NCBI GenBank assembly: GCA_018816705.1
Contig: JAHIVG010000101.1
Coordinates: 1-39,785 of the forward strand
DNA from: Nanobdellota archaeon
Lineage (GTDB): Archaea > Nanobdellota > Nanobdellia > Woesearchaeales > JAHIVG01
Direction: 5' to 3'
DNA: 39,785 bases
The notes beneath the pieces were generated by a model. The model worked only from the letters and a program-made list of their open reading frames with translations, had not been told where the DNA came from and did no database searches. A program made the translations under genes and the position numbers. This document shows positions 7,573 to 16,117 of the stretch, one piece after another. Every line of letters starts with the position of its first letter. The first letter of the stretch is position 1.

Positions 7573-8081
7573 TCCGGCTGCCCTGTGATGGCATTCCCAG
7601 GCTCTGCGGGGCGGATGCCGACCTTCTGCCCTGGCTCCAGGGCTAATGCAGACTTGACAGGCCTCGGCAAAAGGATACGGCCTTGCCTGTCTATCGTGAC
7701 ATTGAAATAATGAGGGTAATGACTGCATGCTTCTAGGAAATCCCGTATGAAATGGAAATGCGCCTCACCCTCTCCAGTCAACCCTGCTGTCAAGCTCCTG
7801 GCTAGGAGCTCAAGCTTTTCCTCTAGTGTCTCCAGCCTGTCAGTGTCGACCAGGTAGGCATAAGGCCGGCCTTCACCGTCGAAAAGCTGGTCCTCATGGC
7901 GGCCGTCCTCCATGGTAGCATGATATATGGCCCTGGCCCGGATCACCTCCATGATAGACCTCGGCAGGCTAAGCCTGTCCTTGTCATCGAGCTTGTAATT
8001 CCACCTGTTAGGGTGGCTGAAATAAGGTATGGGCACGTATTGCTTTCCCAGCCTCTTAGTTGGTGTGGCTAGTTTGTTCAT
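7548..8081 (-). CDS. MraZ/AbrB-like swapped-hairpin protein
   Basis: A 177-residue protein with two copies of a swapped-hairpin AbrB signature: YKLDDKDRLSLPRSIMEVIR (about 29-48) and NVTIDRQGRILLPRPVKSAL (about 128-147), the second followed by LEPGQKVGIRP. Two such motifs separated by a helical spacer is the layout of MraZ, a DNA-binding ring-forming regulator in bacteria. Here the spacer is longer than in MraZ and there is no mraW or cell-division cluster. A GAAACATTTATAAAGG promoter lies at about 8106-8120. Probably a transcription regulator; the target is unknown. Confidence 0.6.
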   Translation of the reverse strand: MNKLATPTKRLGKQYVPIPYFSHPNRWNYKLDDKDRLSLPRSIMEVIRARAIYHATMEDGRHEDQLFDGEGRPYAYLVDTDRLETLEEKLELLARSLTAGLTGEGEAHFHFIRDFLEACSHYPHYFNVTIDRQGRILLPRPVKSALALEPGQKVGIRPAEPGNAITGQPDYFILRPV

Positions 8082-8163
8082 GATGATATCGAGGCATAAG
8101 AATTCCTTTATAAATGTTTCGGTTTGTTACCACCATTTAGAGACATTTTTATTAGGATAAAGT

Positions 8164-8820
8164 CTACTGATAATGGACTCCAGGCAGTCTGTCTTCAATG
8201 TCCCGTATATTCTTCTTTGCGGCATTTAGCAAACGGCATTCTTCCGCAAGGAATGGCCCGACGCCGTATTCCCTTCTCATCACCTGCAGCAGTCTGAACA
8301 GCCTTCCCGGCCGGCCGATGTCAAAGTAATGAGCTATCTTATATGCCCATCTATGTCTACGGGAATCTTTTTCAAGTTCTGGCATTAACCGGGAAGTGAT
8401 TTCAGCGCATTGCGTGCCACAAACATCATCCCTGTCTGTTCCCAGTCCATGAGATCCTATGGTGTAGTTCCACAGGTTTTCGAACGAATAGGCCCTTGCT
8501 TCATCCATCATCCCATTTCTTAACGGAGGAACATGACCGATTTCGTGCCCTAAAACATCCTCAAGATCCTGAGCACTGCCACAGTCGGAAAGGAATATCA
8601 CCAACCCACCATTATCTTTATCCTTCCCAATAGTCCCGATAACATTTTTCGGCCTTCCAGTCCCAGTAACTTCATCCACCCTAAGGAAGAAATCCTCCGG
8701 TTTTAGTATCTCAACCCTGCTAACCACTTCATTGGGCTGGCCAAAGATTATCTCGTAAGCCTTTCCTGCCAATTCATTAAGGTATGCTCCTCTTCCGGGT
8801 CTGTAGTCAATTGTATCCAT
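8164..8820 (-). CDS. Putative HExxH zinc metalloprotein
   Basis: A 218-residue protein (start at 8820, MDTIDYRPGR, placed by a TATA box at about 8840-8849) with a gluzincin-type site: H92-E-I-G-H96 in DVLGHEIGHVPPL and a candidate third ligand E107 in MMDEARAYSFE. Cysteines at DVCGTQCAE may form a disulphide or another metal site. There is no signal peptide, so it should act in the cytoplasm. The family is not recognised beyond the metallopeptidase motif; protease activity is inferred from the motif only. Confidence 0.6.
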   Translation of the reverse strand: MDTIDYRPGRGAYLNELAGKAYEIIFGQPNEVVSRVEILKPEDFFLRVDEVTGTGRPKNVIGTIGKDKDNGGLVIFLSDCGSAQDLEDVLGHEIGHVPPLRNGMMDEARAYSFENLWNYTIGSHGLGTDRDDVCGTQCAEITSRLMPELEKDSRRHRWAYKIAHYFDIGRPGRLFRLLQVMRREYGVGPFLAEECRLLNAAKKNIRDIEDRLPGVHYQ

Positions 8821-8885
8821 ATGAACCATGTATTTATGGATGGATTTATAAATCTTCCGATAATCACTACTATAAAGTTGTATAA

Positions 8886-9353
8886 TCAGCCCCGGATATA
8901 TGCCTTAGCAGGCCTCTCGAAAGCGAATAATCCTGCAATGACAGAGGCCGCGCCGCCTGCGAGCTCAGCATAATGAGAGTATACTTCCGCCTTCACAGAC
9001 TCTGTTATTTGTATAGTTATTTCATCAGGAAAATATTTTGCCACCTCGGTCAGCTCATAAAGGCGAGTGAGCTCATCAAGACCTTCATGGAAAAGTGCGG
9101 CTCCAGCGACCATCAATAAAGGCGGAGCTGCATATTTTACCACTTCCTTGGTCCTTTCCTTGAAGTTATCCGGCAAAACCGCAGGGACCATTTTTGAATA
9201 AAAATATGTGCCGCCTGCTGCCAAAATGCATCCAAAGAACAATGAAGCAGGATCACCTTTGATAATACCATCCATCAAAGGGCCACCGCTTGAGCAAAAG
9301 AGACCAGCTGCTATCATACTGTCGATACACCGTTCTATCCTCTCGAAATCCAT
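8886..9353 (-). CDS. Hypothetical membrane-associated protein
   Basis: 155 residues if started at 9353 (MDFERIERCIDSMIAAGLFC); this start is 23 bp from the TATA-like GGCTTATATACAG at about 9375-9387, while an upstream GTG/ATG at 9422 would begin before the promoter. Hydrophobic stretches are SLFFGCILAAGGTYFYSKMV, APPLLMVAGAALFHEGLD and GGAASVIAGLFAFE. Together with the two following plus-strand genes it forms a set of small proteins that share an 'ALLNHEGD'/'ALFHEGLD'-type motif. Function unknown. Confidence 0.6.
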   Translation of the reverse strand: MDFERIERCIDSMIAAGLFCSSGGPLMDGIIKGDPASLFFGCILAAGGTYFYSKMVPAVLPDNFKERTKEVVKYAAPPLLMVAGAALFHEGLDELTRLYELTEVAKYFPDEITIQITESVKAEVYSHYAELAGGAASVIAGLFAFERPAKAYIRG

Positions 9354-9456
9354 ATGCCCAAGAATCCATATTCTGTATATAAGCCTTTCGGATTTAACCA
9401 CTCGAGGATAGTCAATTCCCAAAGGTTTAAATACTAAAATCGTTGTCCATGCAAAT

Positions 9457-10011
9457 ATGAGGGAAATAATCCGCCAGGCATGGTTGTATTCGACTGTAAT
9501 ACTATTTTTAGCGGGCGCTAAGGCCTATGATGTGTTGGATACCAGGCGAACAGCTGAAAGGACAGCCCAGATGGACGCTGCATTGAGGGCTTCTGCGCCG
9601 GCTCAGACAATGGACTCTATCATAGATCATGCTAATCATGGCAATGTCCGTGAGTTCGACCAGGACCTGTTCCATCTGCCATACTCAAAGATGTTTCAAT
9701 ATTCTGTCGAGATGGAAGGCCAGACACTCGACGCATTCGTCTATATCACCGGCCTTGACACCATACAGACGGACAAGCTCATGATACATGAGAGCAACGG
9801 CGGGAAGAAGACAGAATCCATGTACATATTCCTCAGGGACAAGAAGGGCGTACCATTTATGTTGTATCAGGTGAATGATGAGAAGCATAAATGGACTCAC
9901 AGCGACCCAGACACGACAAGAGGCTGGACAGACCCCTGCCAGAAGATACAGGAGATGCTGGACGCAGAACCCAAAAGGAGCGATGCTAGGCTCAACATCG
10001 AAAGGGCGTAA
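9457..10011 (+). CDS. Hypothetical protein with N-terminal membrane anchor
   Basis: 184 residues with an N-terminal hydrophobic segment (WLYSTVILFLAGAKAYDV, about 9-26) followed by a long soluble region containing FAYITGLDT-like FVYITGLDTIQ and a C-terminal acidic/basic tail. AAGGTTTAAATAC at about 9422-9434 is the TATA box, giving a leaderless start at ATG 9457. The soluble domain should face outside the cell. No family recognised. Confidence 0.65.
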   Translation: MREIIRQAWLYSTVILFLAGAKAYDVLDTRRTAERTAQMDAALRASAPAQTMDSIIDHANHGNVREFDQDLFHLPYSKMFQYSVEMEGQTLDAFVYITGLDTIQTDKLMIHESNGGKKTESMYIFLRDKKGVPFMLYQVNDEKHKWTHSDPDTTRGWTDPCQKIQEMLDAEPKRSDARLNIERA

Positions 10012-10044
10012 GATTGATTAACCTGAAAATCTTAATACAATAAA

Positions 10045-10548
10045 ATGGCAGTCAAGCAATATATCGATGAAAAGCTGGCCGAATTGAACGGATATTGCAT
10101 ATCCGCTCTAGACGACATGGCCAGGAATCCGGGTGAATATATCGATAATGCGATGCAGGGATTCTTCGCCGATACGTATAACCTTATCAAGGATCATTGG
10201 GACTGGGGAGTGTGCATATTCGCAGGAGCTTTATTGAATCATGAGGGCGACGGAGGCCAGTTTTCAGAGACCATGGCCCAGTATAAGGAACTCATAGCAC
10301 TAGGCCTTGCGGGAATCGCGACAGCCAGGGCATGGGGAGATGATAATAAGGCGACGAGGAATATGGTTGGGGTCATAACTGGTTATGCACTCACAAATAA
10401 AGAAGAATTATTCAACCATTCAAATGATGCTCTTGCAGCCATTTCCTTCTTATGGTCATATTTGTTTAACAGAGCAAGCATTATTAAGAGGAACACAGGG
10501 ATTGACATATTAGGCCATCTTTATCCCAGCGCTCAACAGGATAAATAG
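10045..10548 (+). CDS. Hypothetical membrane protein
   Basis: 167 residues beginning MAVKQYIDEKLAELNGYCIS. Hydrophobic stretches are WGVCIFAGALLNHEGDGG, ELIALGLAGIATARAW and DALAAISFLWSYLFNRASII. The GALLNHEGD stretch resembles GAALFHEGLD in the minus-strand protein at 8886, suggesting distant kinship of these neighbours. It follows the 9457 gene by 33 bp, probably in the same transcript. Function unknown. Confidence 0.65.
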   Translation: MAVKQYIDEKLAELNGYCISALDDMARNPGEYIDNAMQGFFADTYNLIKDHWDWGVCIFAGALLNHEGDGGQFSETMAQYKELIALGLAGIATARAWGDDNKATRNMVGVITGYALTNKEELFNHSNDALAAISFLWSYLFNRASIIKRNTGIDILGHLYPSAQQDK

Positions 10549-10550
10549 AA

Positions 10551-10683
10551 TGGGCCCGCCCGGATTTTCGCTGTGTCTCGAACCGGGGACCTCCGCCATG
10601 TCGAGGCGACGTCATCTGTGGTGCCGGCACCAAAGATGCCGGAAATCTCAGATTTCCACGCATAGCCACTAGACTACGAGCCC
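10551..10683 (-). tRNA. tRNA-Val(GAC) with two internal insertions (48 and 12 nt)
   Basis: The acceptor stem pairs GGGCTCG (10683-10677) with CGGGCCC (10558-10552), with discriminator A at 10551. D-stem GTC/GAC, anticodon stem TCGCC/GGCGG with loop TCGACAT (anticodon GAC), and T-stem CCCGG/CCGGG are all intact. Without the inserts the molecule is exactly 73 nt. One insert of 48 nt sits in the D-loop after GGCTAT and contains hairpins GGAAATC/GATTTCC and GGCAC/GTGCC; a second of 12 nt sits in the T-loop after TTCGA. Position 33 is C instead of U. A TATA-like TTTTTAAATGG lies about 24 bp upstream. It is either a tRNA with non-canonical introns or a degenerate copy. Confidence 0.75.
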
Positions 10684-10730
10684 ATGATGAGGAGAATTTA
10701 GTATTCCATTTAAAAACATTACTATAATCC

Positions 10731-10927
10731 GGTAGGCAACACCACTCCTGGCGGCGCGACGGCCAAATCGCGAGAAATTGCCTCCAGCAATTTCTGTGTG
10801 CCAGAAATCTTCGATTTCTGAGCACGTGCCGATTTGTCCTACTCGTCAGACCATAACCCTACACTTCGCATAGGAACATGGTCTGCCTCGCCGCGCGCCA
10901 GTGGTATTGCCATTTTCCCAGCGCGCC
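10731..10927. ncRNA. Highly structured RNA candidate, strand uncertain
   Basis: The 409 bp between the gene ending at 10548 and the gene ending at 10958 hold, beside the tRNA, a rod-like fold. An outer stem joins GGCAACACCACT (10735-10746) with AGTGGTATTGCC (10900-10911), next to GC-rich arms (GGCGGCGCG and CGCCGCGCG). Inside are CAGACCAT/ATGGTCTG (10847-10854 and 10878-10885), CAAATCG/CGATTTG (10764-10770 and 10830-10836), and two closed hairpins AGAAATTGC/GCAATTTCT (10773-10795) and CAGAAATC/GATTTCTG (10802-10820). T-rich promoter-like DNA lies on both sides. I could not match it to RNase P, SRP or 5S RNA. Confidence 0.4.
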
Positions 10928-10957
10928 GATGTTGTTGCAAGTGAAAAAAATAAAAAA

Positions 10958-12286
10958 TCAATAAATGAACACCTGCCGCATCATGATGCTGTAGGTCACG
11001 AAGATTATCACCGAGAACAGGAACAGCCAGCCGAGCATGGACAGCATGATGAAAACACCTGTTGCGGGCCCGAACTTGCTGCCGATGAATATCGGAGCTC
11101 CTATCATCACTGCAAGGGTTATCATGATCGTAAACAAGACTAATATCAAGCCGAAGAAGGGTGTCCCGAATGCCTTGCTGATCGTATAGATGATCACGAT
11201 AGACACCACCCAGATCAGTGCTACGATTATGGCCGTGAACAGACCACCTAAGAACGGTACAATAAAGCGGTTCTTCTCGCTATGGCTGACAACCTTCCCC
11301 TTGTGCGCACCCATTATCTTCCTTGAGCCGTACACGAGGAAAGCTATCATGGCAGCACCTACCAAGGTCCATAGGACAATGCTGCCCAGGTAGAGCCTAC
11401 CCCAGCTCCGGGCATACTTGCCCTTCACAGTGAAGCTCTCATGCGGGTCCAGGTATGTGGCTGTCTTGACATAGCCGCTCTGGTACATAATGTTGTTTGA
11501 ATAGCTATACACAGACCTGGCCTGGTCTGCTGTCAAGGATTCTGCTTCCATAACCTTCGAGAACATGCCGAAGCTGGGCTCGTAGTTTACTCTTGCAGAG
11601 GTGCCTTTCAGGCGGAGGCCGTCCTGCACGTTCACCGCAACCCTCATGTTGCTCGTCATGTACTGCAGCTTGGCAGTCTCGAAGGCGAACTTGTGCAGTC
11701 CGACTGTGCTGTCGACAAAGCCTTCAGCCTTGTACATCATCAGGATGTTGGTCTGGCCGTTAGACTTGATCGGGGAGAGCAATTCTATCGGTATCACGAT
11801 GGAATCCGAATACTGCTCAGGCACGACGTCTATCTTGCGGAAGACATTCTCATTCACCCTCGTGGTACTGTATCTCGAACAGACCTGTCCCTCATTCAGG
11901 CAGGGCCTCTCATACTTCACGCATTCTCCCTCAAAGTCATATTCCACGCAGGTCTGCCCCTGGCCGTATTCAACACAGCCAGAGGTCCATTCTTGGCAGG
12001 TCTCCTTGTCATAGCCGGAGGTCTCCTGCATCACTCCGAAGAATGTGATGAACTCGCCTGGCAGCTCCACATTGACCCTCCCGATGTCTGTCTCCTCCGT
12101 GTTCTGTATCATCAGCCTCAAGGTCACGATAGCCTCGCCCTCCCCGTCGAAGACCACGCTGTAGTACTGCCTGGCTGAAGTCACGAACTGTAGGTCATCA
12201 ACGACCTGTTCGGGCATGGCTATCGATAATCCAAAGACATTCGGCAACACCGCCAATACAACCAACAACAATATCATATTTCTCAT
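10958..12286 (-). CDS. Surface protein with signal peptide and C-terminal membrane bundle
   Basis: 442 residues: a signal peptide (MRNMILLLVVLAVLPNVFGL), an outward domain of about 280 residues containing a cysteine cluster (about 95-137, eight Cys including CVEYGQGQTC and CSRYSTT), and then about four membrane segments (LYLGSIVLWTLVGAAMIAFL, FLGGLFTAIIVALIWVVSIV, FFGLILVLFTIMITLAVMIG and FIMLSMLGWLFLFSVIIFV). GGAGGT stands 6 bp before ATG 12286, which overlaps the stop of the upstream VWA gene (ATGA). The pair is probably a cell-surface complex. No family name is recognised. Confidence 0.75.
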   Translation of the reverse strand: MRNMILLLVVLAVLPNVFGLSIAMPEQVVDDLQFVTSARQYYSVVFDGEGEAIVTLRLMIQNTEETDIGRVNVELPGEFITFFGVMQETSGYDKETCQEWTSGCVEYGQGQTCVEYDFEGECVKYERPCLNEGQVCSRYSTTRVNENVFRKIDVVPEQYSDSIVIPIELLSPIKSNGQTNILMMYKAEGFVDSTVGLHKFAFETAKLQYMTSNMRVAVNVQDGLRLKGTSARVNYEPSFGMFSKVMEAESLTADQARSVYSYSNNIMYQSGYVKTATYLDPHESFTVKGKYARSWGRLYLGSIVLWTLVGAAMIAFLVYGSRKIMGAHKGKVVSHSEKNRFIVPFLGGLFTAIIVALIWVVSIVIIYTISKAFGTPFFGLILVLFTIMITLAVMIGAPIFIGSKFGPATGVFIMLSMLGWLFLFSVIIFVTYSIMMRQVFIY

Positions 12287-13809
12287 TTTGATACCTCCAT
12301 CTCGATCAATCTCTTGGTATTATATATGACGTCCCGGAAATCTGTCTCGCGGTCGTCCAAAGGCTCCAATGATTGTACAATCCTGTCCACATCCGCTATC
12401 GTGGGCGGAGGCTGGCTCATCTTTAGTATCTGGGCGAATCTCGCTACAGCCACTGCCATCTTGAACCTGTCAGAAGCTGCATCGAATGAACCCAGGCCTG
12501 GATATATCTCGGAGTAGATCTCGCGCTCAGCGTCGGTATCAGGGTCTGTGAACCGTAGATAGACCTTGCCCAGGTTACCAGCATCACCCTTCAGTTCAAG
12601 CTCGTATATAGCAGTCACCTGGTGGCCTGCGCCTATCTCTCCGCCGTCAGAAGCCGTGCGGAACTCATCGTCTGCAATCTCCCGATTGGCATATCCGATA
12701 AGCCTGTATCTCTTCACCACATCCGGGTTGAAGTCCACTTGGACCTTTGCATCACGGGCGATGACCTGCAATGTTCCCGAAAGCTGCTCCTGGAAGACGC
12801 GCTTGGCCTCATCGAACTCATTGATGTAATAGTAGTTGCCATCCCCCTTGTCTGCGAGCTGCTCGAGCAGGACATCGTTATAATTGCCCATACCCACGCC
12901 GATGGCAGTAAGAGTGATGCCCTTCTGCTTGTAGGTGATAAGCTGGCTTAATATGGAATCAGCAGAGGTGTTGCCTACATTCGCTACGCCATCGGAGAGC
13001 ATGATGACACGGTTGATTGAGTCTGCCCTGAAGGCCTTGTCCGCCTGAGAATAGCCCAGTTTCAGGCCGGCCTCCGCGTTAGTAGAGCCCTGGGCTGACA
13101 ATGAGTCTATCGCATCCAGCAATAGCTGCTTGTTGCCAGTGTAGTCCTGAACCATGACAGCCTGGGTGTTGTATTTGACTATGGCGACGCGGTCTGTTGA
13201 AGTGAGCTGCTCCACCAGATGCCTGAGGGATTTCTTCAGCAAGCCCAGCCGGTTCTCCTTGTTCATGGAGCCTGAGACGTCGATCACGAGCGTGAGTATG
13301 GCATCCTTGTCCCTGAAGTCCTGCCTGGACTTGATGCCTATCCTCAACATCTGGATGTCCTCATCGAACGGGGAGGGGGCTACCTCTATATAGATGCCCA
13401 GCTTGTCCATGGGATCCGGGTATTGATAGTCAAAATAGTTTATCAATTCCTCAGGCCGGATGGCAGCAGGAGGAGGAAGCTCTCCACGCATTATGAAGTT
13501 CTTGGCAACGGTGTAGGATGCAGTGTCCACGTCCAGGCCGAAGGTGGAGAGCCTGTCATCTTTTGTCCTGACAAAGGCGTTCGTACCGTAGTCCTGGAAG
13601 TACATGGCATCGCCGGCTCCTTCGGCAATCATTGAGGAAGAGGCATATTTTCCACTATCTAATGCACTCTCATATTGGCCCATAGCTTTACCTCTCGGTA
13701 ACATGTTACTGGGACTCAATACACCGAAATAGGCGAAGAAAAGAAAGATGAGGGCCGTGAGTATAACACTGACCATGATTGCACTTCCGATTATGATCTT
13801 CTTGTTCAT
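12283..13809 (-). CDS. Membrane-anchored VWA-domain protein (YfbK/DUF3520-like)
   Basis: 508 residues from ATG 13809, chosen because AGGAGGT lies 9 bp upstream of it and abuts the alternative ATG at 13818. An N-terminal membrane anchor (IIIGSAIMVSVILTALIFLF) is followed by the VWA_N-type stretch STFGLDVDTASYTVAKNFIM and RPEELINYFDY, the VWA domain with intact MIDAS DVSGSM and a conserved MLSDGVANVG, and a C-terminal DUF3520-type region ending with a helical tail. This is the bacterial YfbK layout. The domain faces outward and probably binds a ligand through a metal ion. It is the first gene of a two-gene operon. Confidence 0.88.
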   Translation of the reverse strand: MNKKIIIGSAIMVSVILTALIFLFFAYFGVLSPSNMLPRGKAMGQYESALDSGKYASSSMIAEGAGDAMYFQDYGTNAFVRTKDDRLSTFGLDVDTASYTVAKNFIMRGELPPPAAIRPEELINYFDYQYPDPMDKLGIYIEVAPSPFDEDIQMLRIGIKSRQDFRDKDAILTLVIDVSGSMNKENRLGLLKKSLRHLVEQLTSTDRVAIVKYNTQAVMVQDYTGNKQLLLDAIDSLSAQGSTNAEAGLKLGYSQADKAFRADSINRVIMLSDGVANVGNTSADSILSQLITYKQKGITLTAIGVGMGNYNDVLLEQLADKGDGNYYYINEFDEAKRVFQEQLSGTLQVIARDAKVQVDFNPDVVKRYRLIGYANREIADDEFRTASDGGEIGAGHQVTAIYELELKGDAGNLGKVYLRFTDPDTDAEREIYSEIYPGLGSFDAASDRFKMAVAVARFAQILKMSQPPPTIADVDRIVQSLEPLDDRETDFRDVIYNTKRLIEMEVSK

Positions 13810-13964
13810 GCGTCTCATACCTCCTGAATAAGGGTTGACATATATAATCCTGGCGATGACTTCAAACTGGGTTGAAACAACTGAATTCTACGACCGGTTG
13901 TTCTTGACAACAAAGAATATTCTGCATAGTTAGTATTTAAAGAAGAGTAACCATTAATGAGAGG

Positions 13965-14357
13965 TCATACTTTTGAGCTCTTCCACTTCTCGGGCTTGAA
14001 GGGCTTCAGCCTCACTATCTTGGTCTTGAGTCCTCGCTTCCTGATCTCGCCCTCCAACTGTCCTGTGAAGTCATGCTGGTCATAGCCCAGGCAGACCACG
14101 TCAGGCTTCTCGTCGAGGAAAGTATAATGGTCTGTCATGCTGCCGAGGAAAGCCGTGTGCACTATCTCAAGGTGGGATATCCTCTCCAGCCTCGTCCTCT
14201 CGTTGTTCAGAGGCCTCTTCCCCTTGATGTGCATGACGGTCTCGTCCCGCGCCACCAACACAATAAGCCTGTCTCCATGCTTCTTGGCCTGCCTAAGATA
14301 GTCCAGATGGCCAGGATGGATCAAATCAAATGTCCCTGAAGCGAGAGCGGTCGTCAT
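13965..14357 (-). CDS. ribL: FAD synthase / cytidylyltransferase-like protein
   Basis: Nucleotidyltransferase of the HxGH superfamily, 130 residues, beginning MTTALASGTFDLIHPGHLDY with the H14-x-G-H17 motif. VLVARDETVMHIKGKRPLNN and the closing KTKIVRLKPF stretch match the archaeal RibL family, which adenylates FMN to FAD. A glycerol-3-phosphate cytidylyltransferase activity cannot be excluded from sequence alone. It overlaps the upstream cis-prenyltransferase-like gene by 4 bp and is its operon partner. Confidence 0.85.
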   Translation of the reverse strand: MTTALASGTFDLIHPGHLDYLRQAKKHGDRLIVLVARDETVMHIKGKRPLNNERTRLERISHLEIVHTAFLGSMTDHYTFLDEKPDVVCLGYDQHDFTGQLEGEIRKRGLKTKIVRLKPFKPEKWKSSKV

Positions 14358-15067
14358 GCTCTCTGGTGGAAGCGCAGCGCTTCGAAGAAGTCCTGTCGCT
14401 GGAACTCGAGCCAGTTCTTCTTAGCAAAATATATTGCAGCATGCTTTGTGTCCCAAAGGAGGAATCCTTCATTGCTCTTGTACGGGCCGGTCACTATAAG
14501 GAGGCCGACAGGCAGGAATGATGCTGTATATAGGTTCTCCTTTATGGTCTGCCTGTTGACGAGGTCAGGGTCTATCCGTCCCATGCTTATCTGCTTGCCT
14601 ATAAGCCTGCATGCGTCCACTATCTCGTCCTGGCCGTCATAGTTTATGCAGAGGTTCAGGAAGAGCTTGTCATAACCCGCAGTCTTGTTCAGCACAGACT
14701 TTATCGAGTTGACCATCCTGTCCGGCAGCTTGTACCATTTGCCGAAGATTGATATCTTGACCTGGTTCGTGTGGATCATCTTTGAGTCATGCAGCTTATC
14801 CAGGAATTCTATCAGTGTGTTCATGAAATCCGGGAATTCAGGCGAGTCACGCATCTTCTCGCTCAGCAGATGCACAGTCAAGATAGGTATGTTCAGCTGT
14901 ATGCACATGTCAAGGGAGTCCATGAGATGTGTGAAGGATTTCCGGAACGCGACATCCTTCTCCACGCTCTCCTCTTCGGCCCACAGCTGGTTGCCGCCGA
15001 TGACTATGCCTATATGCTTCGGCAGCTTCCCCTTGTCCAGCCTCAGTTCCCTCAGTCTGTCTAGCAT
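14354..15067 (-). CDS. Cis-prenyltransferase homologue lacking key catalytic residues
   Basis: 237 residues from ATG 15067 (24 bp from TATA-like AATTATATATAC at about 15088-15099). The family fold is clear: KHIGIVIGGNQLWAEE aligns with the canonical HIAIIMDGNGRWA, LFLNLCINYDGQDEIVDACR with ALNYGGRDEIVDA, and the C-terminus GFLLWDTKHAAIYF...EALRFHQRA with FLLWQ...YF...AL..YQ. The catalytic Asp of MDGN is Gly24 and the diphosphate-binding RTSGE-R motif reads VTGPYKS. It is therefore either inactive, an NgBR/Nus1-like partner, or altered in substrate. It is in an operon with ribL. Confidence 0.8.
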   Translation of the reverse strand: MLDRLRELRLDKGKLPKHIGIVIGGNQLWAEEESVEKDVAFRKSFTHLMDSLDMCIQLNIPILTVHLLSEKMRDSPEFPDFMNTLIEFLDKLHDSKMIHTNQVKISIFGKWYKLPDRMVNSIKSVLNKTAGYDKLFLNLCINYDGQDEIVDACRLIGKQISMGRIDPDLVNRQTIKENLYTASFLPVGLLIVTGPYKSNEGFLLWDTKHAAIYFAKKNWLEFQRQDFFEALRFHQRA

Positions 15068-15277
15068 GGGGATAGTAAAGGAAAATGAGTATATATAATT
15101 TACTGAGAATATGAAGGCTCCATCCAAAAAATGGGCAAATTAGCATGTGAGTTAGGATGATGATGGCAGATTGGCTTCATAATTTATTGTTCTCACATGA
15201 AAATTTGTTTTCCCCTATACATTTTTTGGATATCGCCAAAGAAAACCTTTATAAACCCCTATGTGGAGATTGGAAGC

Positions 15278-16117
15278 ATGATAGAGCTGTGGCTTTGGGG
15301 AGGCATTGCCCTGCTGCTGGCTTCGATAAACGACCTCCGCACAAGAGAGGTGCCAGACTGGCTGAGCTATTCGCTATTCGCCTTGGCGCTCGGATACAGG
15401 ATATTTGCCTCATTGATTATGCATGACGGTAATATATTGCTATCAGGCCTTCTCGGCGGGGGGATATTCTTCGTGATTGCAGTGTTCATGTTCTACACAG
15501 GGCAGTGGGGAGGCGGTGATTCAAAGCTGCTGATCGGATTGGGCACGCTTTTCGGTTTCCAGATGGGCTGGCAGAACGATCTGGTGGCCTTTGTCATCAA
15601 TTTCCTATTCATAGGTGCCATGTACGGATTGATATGGACCTTTGTGCTGGCCTTGAAGAACCGGGAGAGGCTGGCGAAGGAATTCAAGATCAAGATGCAG
15701 GACAAGAGGCTGATCACAGCCAAATGGGTACTGCTGCTGACAGCTGCCCTGCTCATTGCGGCAACCGCTTTACTGAGCTCTCCCTGGCTGCTGCCCATAG
15801 CGATGACCGTGGCCCTGGTCATCATCACCATGTACATGTGGATCATAGTCAAGGCCGTAGAGAAGACCTGCATGCTGAAATGGCTACCCACATCCAAGCT
15901 GACCGAGGGGGACTGGATCGCCGAGGATATAATCGTGAAAGGCAAGAAGGTTGCAGGGATCAAGGATCTCGGCATCACCAAGAGACAGATCGCTGAGCTC
16001 ACGAGAAAGAAAGTCAAGAAGGTATTGGTAAAGGAAGGCATCCCATTCGTGCCGTCATTCTTCCTCTCCTACGTCTTCACCCTTGCCTGGGGCAACGTCT
16101 TCTTTTTCATCCTTTAA
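15278..16117 (+). CDS. Prepilin/prearchaellin peptidase, A24 family
   Basis: Membrane aspartyl peptidase that cleaves class III signal peptides of archaellins and pilins. 279 residues from ATG 15278, about 25 bp from the TATA box CTTTATAAACC (15247-15257). Catalytic Asp19 lies in INDLRTREVPDW and Asp81 in the GGGDSKLL motif. There are about six hydrophobic segments, including LLTAALLIAATALLSSPWLL and AMTVALVIITMYMWIIVKA, and a cytoplasmic insert with KLTEGDWIAEDIIVKGKKVA before the last segment, as in archaeal A24 (FlaK/PibD-like) enzymes. Its end overlaps the convergent HypA-like gene by 63 bp. Confidence 0.9.
   Translation: MIELWLWGGIALLLASINDLRTREVPDWLSYSLFALALGYRIFASLIMHDGNILLSGLLGGGIFFVIAVFMFYTGQWGGGDSKLLIGLGTLFGFQMGWQNDLVAFVINFLFIGAMYGLIWTFVLALKNRERLAKEFKIKMQDKRLITAKWVLLLTAALLIAATALLSSPWLLPIAMTVALVIITMYMWIIVKAVEKTCMLKWLPTSKLTEGDWIAEDIIVKGKKVAGIKDLGITKRQIAELTRKKVKKVLVKEGIPFVPSFFLSYVFTLAWGNVFFFIL

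Noticed and set aside
10847-10885. CTGACGAG motif in the structured RNA resembling a hammerhead ribozyme core
   Set aside because: The GAAA and cleavage-site strands needed for a hammerhead are not in the right places.
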